Positions 1 to 4,646 of a stretch of 6,549 nt of DNA are shown here, one piece after another. Position 1 is the stretch's first letter. Each line of letters starts with the position of its first letter. The stretch covers positions 1 to 6,549 of the forward strand of contig MNYA01000391.1 of NCBI GenBank assembly GCA_001872985.1, written 5' to 3'. Position numbers and translations under genes: made by a program. The DNA comes from a bacterium CG2_30_54_10. GTDB lineage: Bacteria > Muiribacteriota > Ozemobacteria > Ozemobacterales > Ozemobacteraceae. The notes beneath the pieces are model-generated. The model saw only the letters and a list, made by a program, of their open reading frames with translations. It had not been told where the DNA came from and did no database searches.

Positions 1-22
1 AAAACCGTTATTTTGAATAAGC

Positions 23-913
23 ATGATTTCAGCCATCATTGTTGAAAACCTCGAACGCTTTTACGCAGAACGTAAAGTGGTAAAAGGGATTTCTTTTTCG
101 GTTCGGCAAGGTGAGATTTTTGGGTTTTTGGGGCCGAATGGGGCCGGGAAAACCACCTCGATTCGTATGATGATCGGAGAACTGACATCCGATAGCGGCC
201 GGATTGAGATCCTTGGATTGCCTATGCCCAAAGATCGCGATCGAATAAAAAGACTCATCGGAGTTGTCCCTGACCACCAGAACCTTTATGACCGACTGAC
301 AGTTCGCCAGAACCTGGACCTTTTTTGCCGTCTCTACGGAGTCCATTTTTCACGCGTGGATGAACTTCTCGAATTGGTCGACCTTAAAAAACATGCAGAG
401 CTGCCGACCGGAAGCCTTAGCCGAGGACTCCGGCAACGCACCCTGATTGCCAGAGGGATCCTTCACAAGCCTCAAATCTTTTTTCTGGATGAACCGACTT
501 CCGCTCTTGACCCCCAATCGGGCTTAGCTATCCGCAACCTGATCGGAAGCTTGCGCGACCATGGTACGACTGTGTTTCTCACGACCCATTACATGGAAGA
601 GGCCAACAGCCTCTGCGATCGCATCGCGATCATGCATGAAGGGAGAATTGTCGCCACGGACACCCCGGAAGGTCTGCGAATGCACTACGGTCGAGCGGTA
701 ATCAGGATTACCCTGAAAGACGCCGTGCAGCCGGTTGAGGTTCAACTGAACGATCCCGAGGGTTCTCGCGAACTGGCCGGATATCTCGAAGCGGGGCGAG
801 TTTTAAAAGTGCATTCCCAGGAAGCGACACTCGAAGAAGCTTTCATGCACCTGACGGGTGCAGAATGGAAGGAGGATGACAGCGCCCACCTTCCATCCGG
901 TGGGGCGGCATGA
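23..913 (+). CDS. ABC-2 type exporter, ATP-binding subunit
   Basis: This 296-residue protein is the cytoplasmic ATPase that should power the permease encoded just downstream. Seen in the sequence: Walker A GPNGAGKT (residues 37-44), Q-loop glutamine near 86, signature LSRGLRQR (132-139), Walker B IFFLDEP (152-158) followed by a D-loop SALD, and the switch histidine in TTHYMEE (about 189). All catalytic elements are intact. The LSRG form of the signature, in place of LSGG, is common in the drug-resistance/NatA-like branch of this family. The C-terminal part (about 225-280), ending in ATLEEAFMHLTG, is the accessory domain typical of ABC-2 exporter ATPases. The ATG at 23 is the first possible start, because an in-frame TGA lies at 14-16. 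No strong Shine-Dalgarno site is seen, so translation may be coupled to an upstream gene outside the window. Its stop overlaps the next start (ATGA, 910-913). The substrate (drug, lipid, polysaccharide or Na+) cannot be read from the sequence. Confidence 0.95.
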   Translation: MISAIIVENLERFYAERKVVKGISFSVRQGEIFGFLGPNGAGKTTSIRMMIGELTSDSGRIEILGLPMPKDRDRIKRLIGVVPDHQNLYDRLTVRQNLDLFCRLYGVHFSRVDELLELVDLKKHAELPTGSLSRGLRQRTLIARGILHKPQIFFLDEPTSALDPQSGLAIRNLIGSLRDHGTTVFLTTHYMEEANSLCDRIAIMHEGRIVATDTPEGLRMHYGRAVIRITLKDAVQPVEVQLNDPEGSRELAGYLEAGRVLKVHSQEATLEEAFMHLTGAEWKEDDSAHLPSGGAA

Positions 914-1992
914 AATTAACCGTCATAGGTGCGCTGTTCAGGAAGGACTTTCAGGATGGTCTTCACAACTACCAGATCCTGCTCATGGTATTGTCTCCGA
1001 TCGTTCTTTCACTACTTTTTTCCAACCTTTTCAAGGAATCAAAAGAACGGGCGATGCTGCCGAGGGTGGGGGTAATCGCCAGCCCACAACAACCACTTCT
1101 GAAGCAGTTTACCACCGAGTCGACGGGTGTTCGGCTCGTTTTCTGCCAGACCGTCTCGGAACTCGAAACCCGCATTCTCGAAGGGGATATCGGTTTCGGC
1201 CTGGTGCTGCCGACCCAGATGCTCATCACGCCAGGCGTCAAGGGGAACGTAAAGGTCTCGTTGTTCTACCCGGCTGAAATTCCGCAATACGCGGTTGATA
1301 GAATGCAGACAAACCTGGAGCGTGAACTTCGCCGGTTTCTTTCGCTTCCGGCGCCCCAACTCCCGATAGAGCTAGAAATGAAGCCTGTCGGAGGGCGAAA
1401 CGGAATTGCCAGATCGTTCAGCGGGGATCTTTTTCCGATGCTTGTTCTTATGGCAATGGGGATGGTCGGATTCCTTGGCGTCCCTCTTTCATTTGCCGAG
1501 GAGAAAGAAAAATGTACGCTTCACGCTTTGTTTCTCACCCCTGCCTCCCCGGCGGAACTGATAATCGGGAAAAGTCTATTCGGGTTTTGCCTGATCGGTC
1601 TGACGGTTCTTTTGATGGTTCTCGTCAACCAGAGATTCGAGGGTGACCAGGTGTATTTCTGGCTCTTCACGATGATCGGCGCTTGCCTCTGCATTTTCAT
1701 CGGCCTTTTGGTGTCTTTTTTCGCTCCGACCCAGGGGGCGGTGAATGCAATCGGAACGACCCTTTTCATGTTTTTTCAAATTGTTCCCAATCTCAGCAAC
1801 TCAAGCGAGATTTTGAAAACCATTTCGCCGTTTGTTCCGTCGACTTTCATCTCGCGCGGATTGAAAAAAGCTATGTTTCTCGATTTGTCCAAGGTTGATA
1901 TTAGCGCCGATCTGGCCCCCTCAATATGCATGATGCTCCTTTCCTACCTCGCCGTGTTCCTTTGCTTCAGGTATCGTCAGTCAAATATTTAG
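910..1992 (+). CDS. ABC-2 type exporter, permease subunit
   Basis: This 360-residue inner-membrane protein is the partner of the preceding ATPase. Topology read by eye: one N-terminal helix (about 21-41), a large extracytoplasmic loop or domain (about 45-170), then five more hydrophobic segments near 174-196, 217-239, 248-271, 277-295 and 335-353. This 1+5 plan with a long loop after helix 1 is the ABC2_membrane_3 (NatB/YhfI-like) architecture. The segment EEKEKCTLHALFLTPAS (197-213) matches the family's conserved cytoplasmic motif after helix 2, where a charged E-rich stretch precedes 'TL..LL.TP.S'. The loop sequence PRVGVIAS...LEGDIGFGLVLP also follows the family pattern. The start at 910 is fixed by an in-frame stop at 877-879 with no other start codon between. 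A purine-rich GGTGGGG lies just upstream at 899-905, and the ATGA overlap implies translational coupling. The transported substrate is unknown. Confidence 0.93.
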   Translation: MKLTVIGALFRKDFQDGLHNYQILLMVLSPIVLSLLFSNLFKESKERAMLPRVGVIASPQQPLLKQFTTESTGVRLVFCQTVSELETRILEGDIGFGLVLPTQMLITPGVKGNVKVSLFYPAEIPQYAVDRMQTNLERELRRFLSLPAPQLPIELEMKPVGGRNGIARSFSGDLFPMLVLMAMGMVGFLGVPLSFAEEKEKCTLHALFLTPASPAELIIGKSLFGFCLIGLTVLLMVLVNQRFEGDQVYFWLFTMIGACLCIFIGLLVSFFAPTQGAVNAIGTTLFMFFQIVPNLSNSSEILKTISPFVPSTFISRGLKKAMFLDLSKVDISADLAPSICMMLLSYLAVFLCFRYRQSNI

Positions 1993-2014
1993 CGGGCTTG
2001 CCATTTTTTAAGAC

Positions 2015-2043
2015 TTGCCAACCCTTTATGGTTCCTGTATCTT
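2015..2043 (+). promoter_or_regulatory. Candidate sigma-70 type promoter for the coiled-coil gene
   Basis: In the 96-base gap between the permease and the next gene, TTGCCA (2015-2020, 5 of 6 to the -35 consensus) is followed after exactly 17 bases by TATCTT (2038-2043, 4 of 6 to -10). Transcription would start near 2050 and leave a leader of about 40 bases before the GTG start. A second TTGCCA at 1998-2003 has no matching -10. No terminator is seen after the permease, so read-through from the ABC genes is equally possible. By-eye consensus matches of this quality also arise by chance. Confidence 0.3.
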
Positions 2044-2088
2044 TCGATGGTTCTCGGGAAATGTCAATGTTCCTCGCGGGATGATTGA

Positions 2089-3975
2089 GTGGAAAAGGCC
2101 AATTTCGACGATATTGCTCGTGGTCTGCTTGTTTTCCTGAAAGGGCAGATTCCATCCATCCAGGGAAAAACATCGCGGGAAGATCTCGTTCGGCAGATTC
2201 AGAGAATCGTTTACATGCTCCGAAACTCCGTCATCCAGCTTGAAGGCGCGACATTTTCAGACCCCCGTTCCACTCCTGAGTTCAAGGATCTCGTCGAGGA
2301 ACTCGCCGGGCTGAAGCGAACGAATCAGCGGCTCGAGGAATCGCTTTTCCTCGAAATGAACAAGACCCAGCGCCTTACGCAAGACTGCGACAAGGCATCG
2401 GCTGCCAAGGCCGGAGTCGAGAAACGCAGCAATGAAGACCAGAAGTTCATCGCCAGCCTACAGGAGCAAATCGAAAATTTCAAGAAAGCAATGCCTCCCT
2501 CTGTTGAAATCGATGGACTCATGAAAAATTACGAGCAACGGATTACCGAACTGAAAGACCAGAACGATCAGTTAAAGAAAAAGTCTTCGGCGTCCGGCTC
2601 AATCGACTTCCAAATAAGAAATTACGAGCAACGTATTGCGGAACTACTCGTTCAGAACGACCAACTGAAGAAAACATCTTCCCTGGCCGGCCGCGCCGAT
2701 CGACGCATCCAGCAGTATCAAGAGCAGATCGATGACCTTCTGCGACAGATCGAGGAACAGAAATCCCAATTGGCCCGGTCCGCGCGTTTTCCTATCGAAG
2801 AAAAAGCCAGGCTGGAAAATGGCCTCAAGGATGCTGAAATTCACGTCTCGACGCTCCAGAAAAGCCTTGCAGGGAAGGCCGCCGAACTGGATCTGGTTAA
2901 AGATCTTCTGCGAGATGCCGCAAAAGAGGGCTTGGCCGAGAGGGAAAACGGGCGCATCCTTGGAACTCAGCTCGAAGAAGCGAGGGCAAAGATTGCCGAC
3001 ATGGAGTTCAGGCTCGGTCAGGCAGTCAACAAGCCTCTTCCGAGCCGCCCCGACGATCTCGAAACTATTCACAAGCTTCGCGAGGAAATCTCAACTCTTC
3101 AAGCAGCTTTGAAATCGCGGCTGACCCCGGAGGTCTTCACGCACCTTCAGGCAGCTGCTGAAAGCAAAATCGCTTTCCTCGAAAAAAGCCTGCTCGAGTT
3201 TCGCAAAAACGCCGGCGAGAAAACTACCCAGGTCGAAATGACTCCAGAGAATATCGAAAACTTGAAGCGGGACAAAGTGCAACTCGAACAGCGGGTAATC
3301 GATATGGAAGCTACAGTCCGCCGCCTGATGGCAAGTCGCGAGAAGTCCCTGGAAGAGCCGTCTCAACGCACGCCTGCGTTGAGATCCGAAGAATTCGTCT
3401 TCTTTTTCGAAGTTCTTTCGACCGTATCGAACAGGCTTGCAAAAAGTCCCGAAAACAGAGACATCAGGCAAAAAGCAGAAGAAGGAATCGCGATTCTTGA
3501 GAAAAACCACGCAATCGAAGGGATTCCAACCGTGGGATTCCCATTCGACGAGAGGCTTCACAAAGTCGTCCGGGCCTTCCAGACCGCGCTAGTCGCGGAT
3601 TCAACAATCGTTTTCGAGGCCTCGCGCGGGTTCAAGACCGCCGAGCACGTCATTCAACGTGCTATCGTCTGGATAGCCAAATCGAAATTCCGATGCAGCG
3701 AATGTTCGGCCCCGACCCGGCCGCAGGATAATTTCTGCCCCAAATGCGGAATGGAGCTTTGCGCGCCCGACGGCACGACCAAGAGAAAACTTCAGCCGTT
3801 GCCCTCCACGGTCGAAGTCGACCTCCCACTCATCGATCACTGCATCGGTCAATCACGCATTCAGGAGGCCAACGATCTGCTCGCCTACCTCGCCAAGGAA
3901 CATCCCGAACACCCTGAAGTCCAGAAGCGTCGCGGGATCCTGGCCAAAATGACCATCGAACCCACCGTCCGATAA
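2089..3975 (+). CDS. Coiled-coil protein with GrpE-like domain, zinc ribbon and TPR-like C-terminus
   Basis: This is a 628-residue soluble protein with no signal peptide or membrane segment, so it is probably cytoplasmic. Order of parts: a short N-terminal helical region (1-55); a long Glu/Lys/Gln-rich coiled coil (about 65-420) with three 31-residue repeats at 145-237; a compact domain (about 434-531); a zinc ribbon with C536-x2-C539 and C550-x2-C553; and a helical pair (about 578-622) with TPR-like spacing (EANDLLAYLAKEHPEHPEV). The compact domain follows the C-terminal part of GrpE, the DnaK nucleotide-exchange factor: GFPFDERLHKVV resembles the 'G.PFDPNLHEAV' region, and TIVFEASRGFKTAEHVIQRA resembles 'TVVEEVQKGYKLGDRVLRPA'. 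GrpE also dimerises through a long helix, which the coiled coil could mimic. The start is GTG, directly after an in-frame TGA at 2086-2088, with GGGA at 2078-2081 as a modest ribosome site. The next in-frame ATG is at 2215. An Hsp70-related role is inference; no dnaK or dnaJ is present here. Confidence 0.85.
   Translation: MEKANFDDIARGLLVFLKGQIPSIQGKTSREDLVRQIQRIVYMLRNSVIQLEGATFSDPRSTPEFKDLVEELAGLKRTNQRLEESLFLEMNKTQRLTQDCDKASAAKAGVEKRSNEDQKFIASLQEQIENFKKAMPPSVEIDGLMKNYEQRITELKDQNDQLKKKSSASGSIDFQIRNYEQRIAELLVQNDQLKKTSSLAGRADRRIQQYQEQIDDLLRQIEEQKSQLARSARFPIEEKARLENGLKDAEIHVSTLQKSLAGKAAELDLVKDLLRDAAKEGLAERENGRILGTQLEEARAKIADMEFRLGQAVNKPLPSRPDDLETIHKLREEISTLQAALKSRLTPEVFTHLQAAAESKIAFLEKSLLEFRKNAGEKTTQVEMTPENIENLKRDKVQLEQRVIDMEATVRRLMASREKSLEEPSQRTPALRSEEFVFFFEVLSTVSNRLAKSPENRDIRQKAEEGIAILEKNHAIEGIPTVGFPFDERLHKVVRAFQTALVADSTIVFEASRGFKTAEHVIQRAIVWIAKSKFRCSECSAPTRPQDNFCPKCGMELCAPDGTTKRKLQPLPSTVEVDLPLIDHCIGQSRIQEANDLLAYLAKEHPEHPEVQKRRGILAKMTIEPTVR
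2521..2799 (+). repeat. Three tandem 93-bp (31-codon) repeats in the coiled coil
   Basis: Residues 145-175, 176-206 and 207-237 align as repeats with identical spacing. Copies 1 and 2 begin MKNYEQRITEL and IRNYEQRIAEL and share NDQLKK further on. Copy 3 (IQQYQEQIDDL) is more diverged. At DNA level copies 1 and 2 share a perfect 15-base block at 2526-2540 and 2619-2633, exactly 93 bases apart. This indicates internal duplication that kept the frame. Confidence 0.8.
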
Positions 3976-3977
3976 AT

Positions 3978-4154
3978 TTTTCGATTCTACTCAATAAATC
4001 GGGGAAACTCAATGATTCCTGGCGCAAGAGACTTTTCCCTCCGGTCGAAATGACAGCATCGTTTGTCATTCCGGACGAATGTGAGGAATCTCGCATTATG
4101 TTGAGAATCAGCTAATGCCCCTTCTTTTTGAGCGGATACAAATTTTCGATTCTA
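3978..4154. repeat. 12-bp direct repeats flanking a 153-bp intergenic segment
   Basis: TTTTCGATTCTA occurs at 3978-3989, just after the stop of the coiled-coil gene, and again at 4143-4154, just before the ribosome site of the next gene. The segment between them begins CTCAATAAATCGGGG (3990-4004). Towards its right side is CCCCTTCTTTTTGAG (4118-4132), whose reverse complement matches that start at 11 of 15 bases. The arrangement looks like a small inserted element with a target duplication, although 10 bases separate the right end from the second direct repeat. Two regulatory-protein sites, or chance in AT-rich DNA, are alternatives. Confidence 0.4.
4028..4092. repeat. Imperfect palindromic intergenic repeat (TGTCATTCC type)
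   Basis: The left arm (4028-4055, GAGA...AAATGACA) and the right arm (4064-4092, TGTCATTCC...GAATCTC) are imperfect reverse complements around an 8-base loop. The strongest pairing is at the loop end (ATGACA/TGTCAT) and at the outer ends. Sequences of the form TGTCATTCC...GAGGAATCTC are familiar as dispersed intergenic palindromes in many environmental bacterial genomes; that is a recollection, not a search result. No T-run follows, so it is not a standard terminator, though a folded transcript could protect or separate the flanking messages. Confidence 0.6.
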
Positions 4155-4163
4155 AACCGTCAC

Positions 4164-4168
4164 GGAGG
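4164..4168 (+). promoter_or_regulatory. Shine-Dalgarno site of the small zinc-ribbon gene
   Basis: GGAGG sits 5 bases before the ATG at 4174. It is the best plus-strand ribosome site in the window and strongly supports this start and the reality of this low-complexity gene. Confidence 0.85.
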
Positions 4169-4173
4169 CACCC

Positions 4174-4635
4174 ATGACAAACCCGGCTTCTACATGCCCC
4201 CATTGCCACGAGGCGATTGATTCGCAGGCCATGGTCTGCAGCAATTGCGGCAAGGATGTTTCTTCCGCAGCACTGGTTCCACCCGAATCTCATGAACCAC
4301 CCGAATCCTCCGGACTTTCTGTGTCTATTGAACCGTCAGAACCTTCAAAACCGTCAGAACCTTACTCGGCGAAGGTTCCCCCGTCTCCCGCACCTGAGCA
4401 TGAGCATGAGCATGAGCATGAGCATGAGCCGTCAGAACCTTACTCGGCGCAGATTTCACCTTCTTCACCGGAACCCACACCGCAGTCGGATGAGTTTCAT
4501 CACCGTCACGAACAGGAATCATTTCTGATTTTCCTTCGCAAACAGATCCAGATATTTGAGAACTCAATGGCTTGGAACGAGGTCTGGCTCTTCCTGACGT
4601 GGGGGTTCTTATTCCTGACCGCTTTTCTCAACTGA
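4174..4635 (+). CDS. Small zinc-ribbon protein with (Glu-His)5 linker and C-terminal membrane helix
   Basis: This 153-residue protein matches no named family that I recognise. Seen: an N-terminal zinc ribbon with C8-x2-C11 and C22-x2-C25 (TCPHCHE...CSNCGKD), the common bacterial zinc-ribbon pattern; a disordered Pro/Ser/Glu linker (about 35-115) with repeated PSEPYSA blocks and an alternating Glu-His run at 75-84; an amphipathic stretch (115-133); and a hydrophobic, Trp/Phe/Leu-rich helix at about 135-152, one residue from the C-terminus. There is no signal peptide. This suggests a tail-anchored inner-membrane protein with the zinc ribbon in the cytoplasm (inference). The His-rich run might bind metal. 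The strong GGAGG fixes the start. The upstream gene also carries a zinc ribbon, which hints at a shared task, but a 198-base gap separates them. Its stop lies 11 bases from the stop of the convergent gene. The gene is very likely real; its function is unknown. Confidence 0.85.
   Translation: MTNPASTCPHCHEAIDSQAMVCSNCGKDVSSAALVPPESHEPPESSGLSVSIEPSEPSKPSEPYSAKVPPSPAPEHEHEHEHEHEPSEPYSAQISPSSPEPTPQSDEFHHRHEQESFLIFLRKQIQIFENSMAWNEVWLFLTWGFLFLTAFLN
4333..4449 (+). repeat. Direct repeats encoding PSEP / PSEPYSA blocks
   Basis: A perfect 21-base direct repeat lies at 4351-4371 and 4429-4449, 78 bases (26 codons) apart. Its first 13 bases, CCGTCAGAACCTT, also occur at 4333-4345, 18 bases upstream. 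All copies are in frame. The 78-base unit contains the GAGCAT array, so the linker seems to have grown by nested duplications. Confidence 0.85.
4396..4425 (+). repeat. (GAGCAT)5 hexanucleotide microsatellite
   Basis: Five perfect GAGCAT copies are followed by a further GAG. They encode Glu-His dipeptides at residues 75-84 of the zinc-ribbon protein. The unit is two codons, so copy-number change would lengthen or shorten the His-rich run without breaking the frame. Perfect identity across the copies suggests recent slippage. Confidence 0.9.
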
Positions 4636-4646
4636 GAAATCCAAAA

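Noticed and set aside
1..20. Possible C-terminus of an upstream gene, ending at TAA 18-20 (NRYFE) or TGA 14-16 (KPLF)
   Set aside because: Too few codons lie in the window to tell a real gene end from chance, although the ABC ATPase start lacks a clear ribosome site and could be coupled to one.
416..440. LSRG in place of LSGG in the ABC signature as a sign of a defective ATPase
   Set aside because: Variation at this position is usual in the ABC-2 exporter branch, and Walker A, Walker B, Q-loop and switch histidine are all intact.
858..1277. Plus-strand open frame of 139 codons across the ATPase/permease junction, with AAGGAGG at 869-875
   Set aside because: It lies inside two well-supported ABC genes, its product has no recognisable features, and AAGGAGG touches an ATG at 876 with no spacing, so it is a coincidence of the coding sequence.
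2521..2799. Regularly spaced repeats as a possible CRISPR-like array
   Set aside because: The repeats lie in frame within a coding sequence, diverge in step with the protein, and have no conserved direct-repeat/spacer structure.
2644..3561. Long minus-strand open frames (142 and 156 codons) opposite the coiled-coil gene
   Set aside because: They are antisense shadows of a codon-biased coiled-coil gene, with Phe/Leu/Arg-rich products, no domain signal and no ribosome site.
4128..4156. TTGAGC, 17 bases, TCTAAA upstream of the small zinc-ribbon gene as a promoter
   Set aside because: Each box matches only 4 of 6, and transcription would start at about the Shine-Dalgarno site, leaving almost no leader.
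4624..4639. TTTCTC-AACT-GAGAAA hairpin at the end of the small zinc-ribbon gene as a bidirectional terminator
   Set aside because: The stem is only six AT-rich pairs, overlaps the stop codon, and has no clean T-run on either strand.
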